NCBI RefSeq assembly: GCF_003352915.1
Contig: NZ_CP022314.1
Coordinates: 1,633,172-1,697,171 of the forward strand
From: Arthrobacter sp. PM3
Lineage (GTDB): Bacteria; Actinomycetota; Actinomycetes; Actinomycetales; Micrococcaceae
Reading direction: 5' to 3'
Length of the DNA: 64,000 nucleotides
Both the position numbers and the translations under genes were made by a program. The notes beneath the pieces are model-generated. The model did no database searches, was not told the origin of the DNA, and saw only the letters and a list, made by a program, of their open reading frames with translations. Shown in pieces: positions 24,631-32,983 of this stretch. Numbering within the stretch: the stretch's first letter is position 1; each line of letters opens with the position of its first letter.

Positions 24631-25511
24631 GATGCGTCCTGACGTTCGTAGGGGATCTGTTCGCCGGCCTCGATAGCCACCGGCAGGCGGTTTTCTGCCG
24701 GCGGGAGCGGGCAAGTGGCGAGGTCGGTGTAGGCACACGGCAGGTTGACCGCCCGGTTGAAGTCGAGCAGGACCGTCCCGTCGGCGTCCGGTGCCGGCAC
24801 GATGAGCGAGCGGTTGGCTGCGTAGGTGGTCTTGCCCGACGTCCCGTCCGTGAAGAGGACCGACAGCGTGCCCGGTGCGTGGCCGTTGAAGGCCGTGAGA
24901 CTCAGGTCCTGGCCATGCAGCCGGAAGCGGATCTCCCCGGGTGCCTCATAGACGTGCTGGATGCCTTCGACCGCCGCACCCACCGTGGTGGCGCGTGGTT
25001 CGGCGAACGGAACGAATATTCCCGAAACGGAATATGCGGGGTCGGGGGAGTAGGCCGGCGTGCCGCGGTAGCCGGCGAGCAGCGGATTCAGCGGATGCCG
25101 CGGCCGCACCACATAGCGGCCGCCGCGCTTGGCGACCTCGATCACGGTGTGCCCGGCACCCGCGTCTTCCACGCGCAGGTCCAGGCCTTCGCGCTCGGCG
25201 ATCGGGCCCAGGATCACGGCCGCTCCGGTGCCGTCCGGGTTCAGGTCCTGCCCGTCGCGCAGGACGCGTTCGCCCGCCGCCAAAACCAGACGGACGGCGT
25301 CGTTCTCCACGCTCCACGTGCCCGGCGCACCGTCCAGGCGGGCGGGCGCGGCATCCAGCCAGTGCAGGTGGGTGACGGCGAGGAAGCCGTGGGGATCGGC
25401 GCGGTGACGTTCGTGCGCGGCGTGCCAGTCCGTCCAGGCGGCGCCGAACGCGGCGGAGTCCGTGCTGGTTTCGCGGCCCTCGTGGGCAGATGTTTCAGTG
25501 TGTGAAGGCAT
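24627..25511 (-). CDS. DUF1684 protein
   Basis: 294 residues with the DUF1684 hallmarks: an opening WTDWHAAHERHRADPHGFLAVT, then a middle HPLNPLLAGYRG and the strongly conserved ending DFNRAVNLPCAYTDLATCPLP followed by PPAENRLPVAIEAGEQ. No signal peptide, so cytoplasmic. The family has no established reaction that I can name. AGGAG precedes ATG 25511. Overlaps both neighbours (17 bases upstream, 4 downstream), so it is made in step with the flavin oxidoreductases and probably works on the same compound. Confidence 0.85.
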   Translation of the reverse strand: MPSHTETSAHEGRETSTDSAAFGAAWTDWHAAHERHRADPHGFLAVTHLHWLDAAPARLDGAPGTWSVENDAVRLVLAAGERVLRDGQDLNPDGTGAAVILGPIAEREGLDLRVEDAGAGHTVIEVAKRGGRYVVRPRHPLNPLLAGYRGTPAYSPDPAYSVSGIFVPFAEPRATTVGAAVEGIQHVYEAPGEIRFRLHGQDLSLTAFNGHAPGTLSVLFTDGTSGKTTYAANRSLIVPAPDADGTVLLDFNRAVNLPCAYTDLATCPLPPAENRLPVAIEAGEQIPYERQDAS

Positions 25512-26613
25512 GGGAGCTCCTGTGGGTGTTGTGGTCTGCCTCCGGGCGCCCCGCAAAGGGGTCCCCGGCGGACCAGAGCGTGGTGGGCGCGGCGGCCCGG
25601 ACGGCCGGGATGACCCCGAGGGCGAACCGTTCCAGGATGTCCAGCTGCTGGCTGAACGGCAGTGTGGTGGGCAGCGAGATCGACTGGAGATCGTGGCCGT
25701 AGAGCGCGTGGTAGCTGAGGATCTTGTCGATCACCTGCTCCGGGCTGCCCACCAGAGCCGGCCCCTCCGCGACGGCGTGGTCGATGTCCCGGTACGGGGA
25801 GTTGTTGCCGGGGACATTCCGGCCCGTCGTGAGGGCCTCATAGACCGGCCCGAACTGCCGCTTGGCCTCCTGCGTGGTGTCCGCGATGAACACCCCGCCC
25901 GCACCGGAACCCGAGCCCAGGTACTGCTGCCGGGGATCGTGGCCGTGGCGTTCGTATTCCTCGCGGTAGTGGTCGATCAGCACCTTGTAGTTCTCGCGCG
26001 GCTGGATCGCGTTGGCAGTGAACAGCGGATCGCCCCACTGTGCCGCCAGCGCCGCCGAGGTCAGTGAGGTCGCGGACCCGTGCCACACCCGCGGCGCGCC
26101 GGCGAAGGGCCGCGGCGTCGTAGTGACGGGCTCGGTCAGCGCCGGGCGGAACTTCCCGGACCACGTGACGTTCTCCTCGGTCCAGAGCCGGCGCAGCAGC
26201 CCGTACTTCTCGGCGAGGAGCTCCCACTGGTCCGCGAGGTCCAGGCCGAACAACGAGTACTGCAGCACCTCGTTGCCCTTGCCGATCACCAGTTCCAGCC
26301 GGCCACGGCTCAGCTGGTCGATCGTGGCGTAGTCCTCCGCGACCCGCACCGGGTCCAGAACGGAGAGTACGGTCACCCCGCTCTGCAGCCGGATGCTGGA
26401 CGTCACCGCGGCGATCGCGGCCAGCACCGTGGTGGGGGAGGAGGAGATGAATTCCCCCGCGTGGCGTTCCCCGACCGAGAAGCTGTCGAAGCCGAGGTCC
26501 TCGGCCCGGCGGGCCGTCTCGACGACCTGGTTGAGCCGGTCCGCGGTGGACACGATCTCCCCGGTGACCGGGTTCTTCAGGTGCGGGATGATGTCGAGGA
26601 CTTGGAACCTCAT
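25495..26613 (-). CDS. LLM-class flavin-dependent oxidoreductase (bacterial luciferase-like)
   Basis: 372 residues. Classic luciferase-like features: MRFQVLDIIPHLKN, ARRAEDLGFDSFSVGERHAGEF, SSPTTVLAAIAAVTSSIRLQSGVTVL, DPVRVAEDYATIDQLSRGRLELVIGKG, and the C-terminal LVGSPEQVIDKILSYHALYG. Similar in position and type to YtmO of the Bacillus ytmI operon. ATG at 26613 overlaps the upstream binding-protein stop (ATGA), which ties it tightly to the importer genes. The substrate is probably what the importer brings in. Confidence 0.87.
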   Translation of the reverse strand: MRFQVLDIIPHLKNPVTGEIVSTADRLNQVVETARRAEDLGFDSFSVGERHAGEFISSSPTTVLAAIAAVTSSIRLQSGVTVLSVLDPVRVAEDYATIDQLSRGRLELVIGKGNEVLQYSLFGLDLADQWELLAEKYGLLRRLWTEENVTWSGKFRPALTEPVTTTPRPFAGAPRVWHGSATSLTSAALAAQWGDPLFTANAIQPRENYKVLIDHYREEYERHGHDPRQQYLGSGSGAGGVFIADTTQEAKRQFGPVYEALTTGRNVPGNNSPYRDIDHAVAEGPALVGSPEQVIDKILSYHALYGHDLQSISLPTTLPFSQQLDILERFALGVIPAVRAAAPTTLWSAGDPFAGRPEADHNTHRSSHAFTH

Positions 26614-27647
26614 TGTGTTTTCCCTGCTGGGCCGTTTCCGAAGTTGGCCTCGGTGACGGTCTTGGACTCGGGGAGGGCTTCCTCGGAGAGTCCCCAGCGC
26701 TGAAGGACCTTGGCGTAGGAGCCGTCCTTGATGGCCGAGTTCAGGGCGTCCGTGATGGCCGGGGCCAGCCCGTTGCCCTTGAGCGTGGTGGCTGCGACGA
26801 GGGTTTCGGACGGCCAGCCGGCGTTGACCTTGCCCACCACCTTGAGGTCGTCGCGGGTGTTTTCCCGGTAGGTCACGGACGGGTAGGGCGCCAGGTTCAG
26901 GTCTGTGCGGCCGGAGGACAGGGCCAGGATGGTGTCCGCATCGGAGGAGTAGTACTGCAGCGCCGCGGGCGCTTTGCCCTTGGCCTCCAGTTCCTTGTTC
27001 CACGCGATCAGGATCTTTTCCTGGTTGGTGCCCGAGCCCACGGAGATCTTCAGCCCGGAGATGTCGTCGGAGCCCTTGATGTTGTAGTTGGAACTCTTCT
27101 TGGCTTCGAAGCCCATGTACGCGGCGCGGTAGCTGGAGAAATCGAAGAGCTTCACCCGGGCCGCGTTGATCCCCACGTTGGAGAAGACGGCCTCGAAGTC
27201 GCCGGACTGGGTCTTCAGCGGCCAGTTCTCCCAGGAGGTGACCTGGACGTCCAGGTCGAGTCCCAGCTTGTCCGCGACCAGCTGGGCGAGGTCCACCTCG
27301 ACGCCGATCGGGGTCTTGTCGTCGGTGGCGTGGAAGGACAGCGGAATGGCGCCCGCCGTGGTCGCGACGGTGAGCTTGCCGTCCTTGCTGATCGGCGAGG
27401 GGACCTCCGCGGCGAGAGCCGCGTCCTTGGCTGTGCGGATGCGCTGCTGGTCCGGGGAGGTGTTGTATACGACGCCGTTGCGGGCCGCCGTCGTGGCCGG
27501 CTGCGCGCCGGACGCCGCGGAGGCGCCGGGATCGGAGCAGGCGCTCAGCGCCAGCGTGCCGGACAGCGCTCCGATGACGACGACGGCGGGCAGCGCCGCC
27601 TGCTTCCGCCGGGGACGAGTGGCGGGGCGGGGAGTGGAAAGTGCCAT
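26610..27647 (-). CDS. polar amino-acid ABC transporter, solute-binding lipoprotein
   Basis: 345 residues. A long basic N-terminus precedes the signal helix (LPAVVVIGALSGTLALSAC); the lipobox Cys is residue 37. The mature type-3 binding domain has KDGKLTVATTAGAIPLSFHATDDKTPIGVEVDLAQLV, the hinge ISVGSGTNQEKI and the tail DGSYAKVLQRWGLSEEALPESK. Located between the ATPase gene (10-base gap) and the first flavin oxidoreductase (4-base overlap). The ligand is likely a modified amino acid such as an S-substituted cysteine; that is inference from the operon. Paralogous to the orphan at 18189. Confidence 0.88.
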   Translation of the reverse strand: MALSTPRPATRPRRKQAALPAVVVIGALSGTLALSACSDPGASAASGAQPATTAARNGVVYNTSPDQQRIRTAKDAALAAEVPSPISKDGKLTVATTAGAIPLSFHATDDKTPIGVEVDLAQLVADKLGLDLDVQVTSWENWPLKTQSGDFEAVFSNVGINAARVKLFDFSSYRAAYMGFEAKKSSNYNIKGSDDISGLKISVGSGTNQEKILIAWNKELEAKGKAPAALQYYSSDADTILALSSGRTDLNLAPYPSVTYRENTRDDLKVVGKVNAGWPSETLVAATTLKGNGLAPAITDALNSAIKDGSYAKVLQRWGLSEEALPESKTVTEANFGNGPAGKTQ

Positions 27648-27657
27648 GCGATGTTCC

Positions 27658-28482
27658 TTAGATGTTGAAGGCGGGTTCGATCACCTTGGAGAGAAAGCTC
27701 CGGGTGCGTTCCTCGCGCGGGTTGCTGAAGATGTCCTGGGGTGCGCCTTGCTCGATGATCCGGCCCTGGTCCATGAACACCACCGTGTCCGCGACGTCGC
27801 GGGCGAAGCCCATCTCGTGGGTGACGATGATCAGGGTGGTGCCGGACGTGGCGAGTTCGCGGATGACGTCCAGGACCTCGTTGACCAGTTCCGGGTCGAG
27901 GGCGGACGTGGGTTCGTCGAAGAGCAGGATCTTGGGGTCCAGGGCCAGGGCGCGGGCGATGGCGACGCGCTGCTGCTGGCCGCCGGAGAGCTGGCGGGGG
28001 TAGGCGCCGGCGCGGTCTTTGAGGCCCACCCGGTCCAGCAGTTCGAGGCCGCGCTCGCGGGCCTGCGCTTTGGACCTGCCCTGGGCGACGACGGGGGCCT
28101 CGGTGACGTTTTCCAGCGCGGTGAGGTGCGGGAACAGGTTAAAGTTCTGGAACACCATTCCGATTTCGGTGCGCTGCTTCAGGATGTCCTTTTCGCGCAG
28201 TTCGTGGAGCCTGGTGCCGCGGACCTCATAGCCCACCAGCGTCCCGTCGATGGCGATGAACCCGCCGTCGACCTTCTCCAGGTGGTTGATGGTGCGCAGC
28301 AGGGTGGATTTGCCGGACCCGGAGGGGCCGACGATGACGGCGACGCCGCCGGGCTCGACGGTCAGCGAGACGTCCTCGAGGACTTCCGTGGCGCCGAAGG
28401 ATTTGCGGACCCTGGTGATTTCCACGAGCCCGCGGGTGGGGGCGGCGGGGCCGGTGACTGGTTCACGGACGGCGGTGCTCAT
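27658..28482 (-). CDS. polar amino-acid ABC transporter, ATP-binding subunit
   Basis: 274 residues of the GlnQ/TcyN type. Walker A GPSGSGKST at 52-60, Q-loop MVFQNFNLFPHL, signature LSGGQQQRVAIARALA, Walker B ILLFDEPTSALDPE and the H-loop VTHEMGFA. The ATG overlaps the permease stop by 4 bases. It energises uptake through the permease encoded just upstream. Confidence 0.94.
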   Translation of the reverse strand: MSTAVREPVTGPAAPTRGLVEITRVRKSFGATEVLEDVSLTVEPGGVAVIVGPSGSGKSTLLRTINHLEKVDGGFIAIDGTLVGYEVRGTRLHELREKDILKQRTEIGMVFQNFNLFPHLTALENVTEAPVVAQGRSKAQARERGLELLDRVGLKDRAGAYPRQLSGGQQQRVAIARALALDPKILLFDEPTSALDPELVNEVLDVIRELATSGTTLIIVTHEMGFARDVADTVVFMDQGRIIEQGAPQDIFSNPREERTRSFLSKVIEPAFNI

Positions 28483-29534
28483 CGGGTGCCCCCTTTCCGG
28501 GTGGTTTCCCTGGGCGCGGGTGCATGGGTGGCGAGGAATCTGCGGGCCTTCTGCAGCGGGGTCAGCGGCAGGGTGCGGACCGCTCCCTTGGAGTAGTGCC
28601 GTTCGATGTAGTACTGGAAGATGCTCAGGACCGAGGTGATGACCACGTACCAGAGGGTGGCCACGAGCAGCAGCGGCAGGACCTGCTGGGTCCGGTTGTA
28701 GATGACCTGGACGGTGTAGAAGAGCTCGGAGTACGCCAGGACGTAGACGATCGAGGTGCCCTTGACCAGGCCGATGACCTCGTTAAAGGCCGTGGGCAGG
28801 ATGGCGCGCATGGCCTGCGGCAGGACGATCCTGGTGGAGCGCCGCCACGCCGGGATGCCCAGTGCGGCCGCGGCCTCGAGCTGGCCCTGGTCCACGGAGA
28901 GGATGCCGCCGCGGATGATCTCGGCCGAATAGGCGGCCTGGTTGAGGGTCAGGCCGAGGACCGCCGCGGCGAACTGGCTGATCAGGGTGGTGGTCTGCGC
29001 CTCGAAGAAGCGGATGTCCGTGAAGGGGATGCCCAGACTGATCTTCTCGTACAGGTAGCCCAGGTTGTACCAAAGCAGCATCTGCACCAGCAGCGGCGTG
29101 GACCGGAAGATCCAGGAGAACGTCCACGAGACGGAGACCAGCAGCGGGGACGCGGAGAGCCGCATCAGGGCCAGGATGAACCCGAGGATGAACCCGAGCG
29201 CGCCGGAGATCGCGGTCAGCTTGAGCGTCTCGACGAGCCCGTTCACGATCGACTGCGCGGTGAACCACTGCGCCACCACGCCCCACTCCCAGCGCGGGTT
29301 GGTGACCAGGGACCAGGCGATCCCGGCGACGCCGAGGGCGACCACCGCCGTGCCCACCCAGCGCCACGGGTGGCGGGCCGGGACCAGCCGGTAGTCGGCG
29401 TAGTTCGCGGCGGCTGTGGTGTCGGGTGCCGTGTTTCCGGGTGCCGGGTCCGGCGTGGTGTCAGGTGTGGTTCCGGTGCCGGGGGACGCCGGCTCCGGGG
29501 CGGACTGCGCCACCGGGGTTGCTGTTGAACTCAT
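28479..29534 (-). CDS. polar amino-acid ABC transporter, permease subunit
   Basis: 351 residues, longer than usual because of a Pro/Thr-rich N-terminal extension of about 50 residues. The membrane domain carries the HisM/GlnP pattern: VNGLVETLKLTAISGALGF, RSTPLLVQMLLWYNLGY and the EAA loop AAALGIPAWRRSTRIVLPQAMRAILPT. Only one permease gene is present, so it should form a homodimer. First gene of the operon (ATG 29534, GAGG upstream). Divergent from the FAD/GNAT fusion gene across 242 bases. Confidence 0.9.
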   Translation of the reverse strand: MSSTATPVAQSAPEPASPGTGTTPDTTPDPAPGNTAPDTTAAANYADYRLVPARHPWRWVGTAVVALGVAGIAWSLVTNPRWEWGVVAQWFTAQSIVNGLVETLKLTAISGALGFILGFILALMRLSASPLLVSVSWTFSWIFRSTPLLVQMLLWYNLGYLYEKISLGIPFTDIRFFEAQTTTLISQFAAAVLGLTLNQAAYSAEIIRGGILSVDQGQLEAAAALGIPAWRRSTRIVLPQAMRAILPTAFNEVIGLVKGTSIVYVLAYSELFYTVQVIYNRTQQVLPLLLVATLWYVVITSVLSIFQYYIERHYSKGAVRTLPLTPLQKARRFLATHAPAPRETTRKGGTR

Positions 29535-29776
29535 GCGCCACCTCAGTTCTTCCAGTTGGTGTGGGGTTCGGTTGGCTGCCAATCTAGGGCGGCCCCAAAA
29601 CGCCCGGCAAGGCGCAAAGTTGCACGCGTTCACGCGGGTTCGCACGGCGTCACACGACGATTTATTGCGCTGATTTGCGCCCCGTTACGCGGGGTGAACG
29701 GCCGTGACCGGCGCCTCGACCGGCCCGGTTGACGCTGCCTAGCATGAGGGCTCCGAACCCGACCCAGGAGGCCCCC
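29535..29776. promoter_or_regulatory. divergent control region of the importer/flavin-oxidoreductase operon and the fusion gene
   Basis: 242 bases without a gene between two start codons facing away from each other. It contains direct and inverted GCGCAAA/TTTGCGC-like words around 29610-29680 and an AT-richer patch (GATTTATTGCGCTGATTTG) at 29658-29676. It must contain both promoters; no specific operator is assigned. Confidence 0.5.
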
Positions 29777-32293
29777 ATGCCAGCGAAAACCCCGTCCCTG
29801 GTCCTCATCGGCGGCGGCCCGCGTACGGCCGGGGTGCTGGAACGCCTTGCCGCCAACCGGCAGGAACTCGTCCACGGCACGCTCCAGGTTCACGTCGTGG
29901 AGCCGCACACTCCCGGATCCGGCCGGATCTGGCGCTATGAACAGGACGCCGGGCTCATGCTCAATTCCACCGCGGCGGACGTCACGATGTTCACGGACGC
30001 CTCTGTCCAGTGCGAGGGACCCGCCGCCGCGGGGCCGGCCCTGTCCGACTGGGCGGCCGGGGTCCTGGACGGGTCCATCACGGACGTGCCGGACCTCCCG
30101 CGGCACCTGGAAGACCAGCTGCGGTCCCTGACCGGCGCCACGTTCCCCACCCGGCAGCTGCAAAGCGTCTACCTCGAGTGGTTCTTCCGCCGGGCTGTTG
30201 CTTCCCTCGGACCGGATACCACGGTGACTGTGCACCGGGACACGGCTGTCGCCGTCGAACCTGTCGCCGTCGAACCCGCAGAGGCTGAAACCGTGGACGG
30301 AGGCCCCGGCCCGGGCGGGTACCGCGTGCGGCTCGCCGGCGGCACGGTGCTGCACGCCGACGTCGTGGTGGCCTCCCTGGGCCACACCGATTCACTGCCT
30401 GACAGCGCGTCCGCCGCGTGGGCGGATTTTGCCGCCCGGCACGGCGGGTTCCACGCCGCGCCCAGCTACACCACCGACGTCGACTACTCACCGATCGCCG
30501 CCGGGCAGGACGTGATTGTCTCCGGCATGGGCCTGGCGTTCGTGGACCTGCTGGTGCTGCTCATGGAGGGCCGCGGCGGCCGGTTCGAGGAACTGCCCGA
30601 CGGCGGCCTGCGTTACCTGCCCTCCGGCGCCGAACCGCGGCTGTGGGCCGGGTCCCGCCGCGGCGTGCCGTACCACTCCAAGATTTCCTCCACTCTGCGC
30701 GGCGACGCCGCGGGGGAGCCGGCGTTCTTCACCGCCGGCGCCGTCGACGCGCTGCTGGAGGCATCCGGCGAGCTGGATTTCCGTGCCCAGCTGTGGCCCC
30801 TGATCGCCAAGGACGCCGGCTACGCGTACTACCGTGAGCTGTTCACCGGCTACCCGGAGCGGGTCCGGACCGGCTGGGAGGAATTCGCCGCCCGCTTCTG
30901 CGCCGTGGACTGGTACAACGAGGACCGCCGGCGGCTGGTCGGCGAGTCCGTCCCGGACCCGGAGCTCCACCTGGACTTCGAACGGCTGGACCACCCCTTG
31001 GCCGGCCGGATCTTCGCCGGCCACGCCGATGTCCAGGCCGCGGTGGCCGGACACATCCGCCGCGACCTGGAACTGCGGACCGGACCGGACCATTCGGAGA
31101 CACTGGCCCTGTTCACCTCGCTGCTCAAGTCCTACATGGACCTCGGCCGCCTGGTGCCGTCCGAGCGGCTGAATGCCCGGTCCCAGCGTGAGGTGCAGGA
31201 ATGGTGGCACGGCTTCTTCAGCTTCGTCGACTCGGGGCCGCCGCCGCGCCGGCTGCGGGAGATGCTGGCGATCCACCAGGCCGGGCTGCTGCACTTCATC
31301 GGCCCCGGGCTGGAAATCACCGCCGCGGAGTACTCCGGCCGGTTCGTTGCCGCCTCCGCCCGGTCCGGCATCACCGTCTCCGCCGCAGCACTGATCGAAG
31401 CCCGGCTCCCGGCGCCGTCGGTGGCACGCTCCGCCAACCCGCTGCTGCGCCAGCTGCACACCTCGGGGCTCGGCACCGAGCAGCAGCTCCTGACCGCGGA
31501 CGGCACCCACTCGACGGGGCGGCTCCTGGTGTCCTCCCGCAACGAGCTCATCAGCCCGGTGGGGGAACGGCGTGAGCGGCTGTTCGGCGTCGGACCCGGG
31601 ACCTCCGGCTGGGGCGCGGGCGCCTTCGCCCGGCCCGGCACCAACGCCGCGCCCTTCCGCGAGAACGACGCCCTCGCCCGTCGCATCCTCACCCTGCTCG
31701 CCCCCGCACCGCGGCAGACCCCTGCCGTGCCCGCGCGCCCCCTGGACACCTCGGGCCTGACGGTCCTGAGCCTGCCCATGGGCGATCCCCGGGTCCGGCC
31801 GCTCCTGGACGAGCTCGCGGTCGAATACGACACCCGGTACGGCAACCTCTTCGGCCGGGGAGCCGCCGCGGAGGAACTGAACCGCTACCCGGCCGGGGAA
31901 TTCGCCGGACCGGGCGGGGCCCTGCTCATTGTGCGGGAGAACGGCCAATCCGTGGCGGGCGGCGCGTTCCGCCGGCACGGCCCGCAGACCGCCGAATTCA
32001 AGCGGATCTGGACGCATTCGGCGCATCGCCGCCGCGGGCTCGCCCGGTTCGTCCTGGCCGAGCTGGAGGCGCTGGCCGCCCGCCGCGGCTACCGGCAGGT
32101 CTACCTGACCACCGGCCCCCGGCAGCCCGAAGCCAAGCACCTCTACCTCAGCACCGGCTACGCGGCCCAGTTCGATCTCTCCGCGGATCCCGAGACCATC
32201 GGAGCCCTGGCCTTCACCAAGGACCTCCCCGCCCAAACAGCAACGCGGGGTCACTTAGCGCCGGTCAGGGGCCCCGGGATGGGCGATATCTGA
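29777..32293 (+). CDS. fusion protein: FAD/NAD(P)-binding oxidoreductase plus GNAT N-acetyltransferase
   Basis: 838 residues. N-terminal nucleotide-binding fold with LIGGGPRTAGVLERL (about 7-22), then HVVEPHTPGSGRIWRYEQDAGLMLNST and a second nucleotide-binding strand VIVSGMGLAFVDLLVLLMEGRGG (about 243-265), as in the FAD/NAD(P)-binding NAD_binding_9 group. From about 658 to 825 a separate GNAT domain follows: LDELAVEYDTRYG, GGALLIVRENGQSVAGGAFRRHG, then the acetyl-CoA region FKRIWTHSAHRRRGLARFVLAELEALAARRGY and YLTTGPRQPEAKHLYLSTGY. AGGAGG gives the start at 29777. The last 18 codons lie in an inverted repeat. Divergent from the flavin-oxidoreductase operon, probably part of the same pathway. 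Confidence 0.83.
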   Translation: MPAKTPSLVLIGGGPRTAGVLERLAANRQELVHGTLQVHVVEPHTPGSGRIWRYEQDAGLMLNSTAADVTMFTDASVQCEGPAAAGPALSDWAAGVLDGSITDVPDLPRHLEDQLRSLTGATFPTRQLQSVYLEWFFRRAVASLGPDTTVTVHRDTAVAVEPVAVEPAEAETVDGGPGPGGYRVRLAGGTVLHADVVVASLGHTDSLPDSASAAWADFAARHGGFHAAPSYTTDVDYSPIAAGQDVIVSGMGLAFVDLLVLLMEGRGGRFEELPDGGLRYLPSGAEPRLWAGSRRGVPYHSKISSTLRGDAAGEPAFFTAGAVDALLEASGELDFRAQLWPLIAKDAGYAYYRELFTGYPERVRTGWEEFAARFCAVDWYNEDRRRLVGESVPDPELHLDFERLDHPLAGRIFAGHADVQAAVAGHIRRDLELRTGPDHSETLALFTSLLKSYMDLGRLVPSERLNARSQREVQEWWHGFFSFVDSGPPPRRLREMLAIHQAGLLHFIGPGLEITAAEYSGRFVAASARSGITVSAAALIEARLPAPSVARSANPLLRQLHTSGLGTEQQLLTADGTHSTGRLLVSSRNELISPVGERRERLFGVGPGTSGWGAGAFARPGTNAAPFRENDALARRILTLLAPAPRQTPAVPARPLDTSGLTVLSLPMGDPRVRPLLDELAVEYDTRYGNLFGRGAAAEELNRYPAGEFAGPGGALLIVRENGQSVAGGAFRRHGPQTAEFKRIWTHSAHRRRGLARFVLAELEALAARRGYRQVYLTTGPRQPEAKHLYLSTGYAAQFDLSADPETIGALAFTKDLPAQTATRGHLAPVRGPGMGDI

Positions 32294-32305
32294 CCCCGCG
32301 TTGCT
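32239..32305. repeat. long inverted repeat covering the 3' end and stop codon of the fusion gene
   Basis: Perfect 15-bp arms AGCAACGCGGGGTCA (32239-32253) and its complement (32291-32305), separated by 37 bases that include GGGGCCCC. The gene's TGA is the first triplet of the right arm, so the repeat supplies the stop codon and the last residues. It could also terminate transcription. Confidence 0.85.
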
Positions 32306-32395
32306 TCGGGCTAAAGTTCACTCAGGGGAATCCCCCGGGACGGGATTTTAGGGACCCGCCGCTAAACCGCGGTGGGGAAGCAACGGGAGTCATCA

Positions 32396-32983
32396 GTGCG
32401 GCATGGAGCCAAGCCCACCATCCGTGATGTCGCGGTAACAGCCGGGGTGTCCCTGACCACCGTGTCCTACGTGCTTTCCGGCCGGTCCGGCGGCACTACC
32501 CGGATCAGCCAGGCCACCCAGGACCGTGTGCACGCCGCGGTCCGGGACCTTGGCTACGTGGCCAACCGCGCCGCCCGCGGGATGCGGCGGGGCCGGACGG
32601 AACTGGTGGCCGTGGCTGTGGCGGACCTCGAACAGCCCTTGGACAGGGCACTTGCGACCGTGCTGGCCGCGATCCTGCCCGAGCACGGATACCAGGCGGT
32701 CATCCTGCTGGGCGGGGGCTGGCGGCAGTACATGCTCTCCGGCGGCGCCGACGGCGTCATCCGGCTGGGCGTAGCCGCGACCGCCGAAGACGCCGCCGTT
32801 ATGGCCGAACTCGCCGGCCGCGGCGTCGCCCAGGTCCTGATTACGGACGACGCCGGAGCCGGCGGCCCTGCTGCCGGCTCCGGCGTTCCGGCGGAGTACG
32901 ACGTCGTGACCGCCGGAACTGACGGCCCGGAGGTCGTGGCCCGGCGCGCAGCCGCGGCGCTGCTGGGCCGGCTGCGGGTTTAG
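32396..32983 (+). CDS. short LacI-type DNA-binding protein
   Basis: 195 residues against about 330-350 for normal LacI proteins. The helix-turn-helix and hinge are intact: TIRDVAVTAGVSLTTVSYVLS, ISQATQDRVHAAVRDLGYVAN, RGMRRGRTELVAVAV. Only the first part of the periplasmic-binding-like domain remains, with little recognisable effector pocket, and the protein ends with GRLRV. GTG at 32396 chosen from GGGAG 7 bases upstream. The stop overlaps the opposing BASS gene by 4 bases. Either a truncated regulator or a minimal DNA-binding form; it could still dimerise and bind DNA. Confidence 0.7.
   Translation: MRHGAKPTIRDVAVTAGVSLTTVSYVLSGRSGGTTRISQATQDRVHAAVRDLGYVANRAARGMRRGRTELVAVAVADLEQPLDRALATVLAAILPEHGYQAVILLGGGWRQYMLSGGADGVIRLGVAATAEDAAVMAELAGRGVAQVLITDDAGAGGPAAGSGVPAEYDVVTAGTDGPEVVARRAAAALLGRLRV

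Noticed and set aside
30488..32254. 588-codon frame antisense to the fusion gene
   Set aside because: Shadow of the plus-strand reading; no ribosome binding site or recognisable domain.
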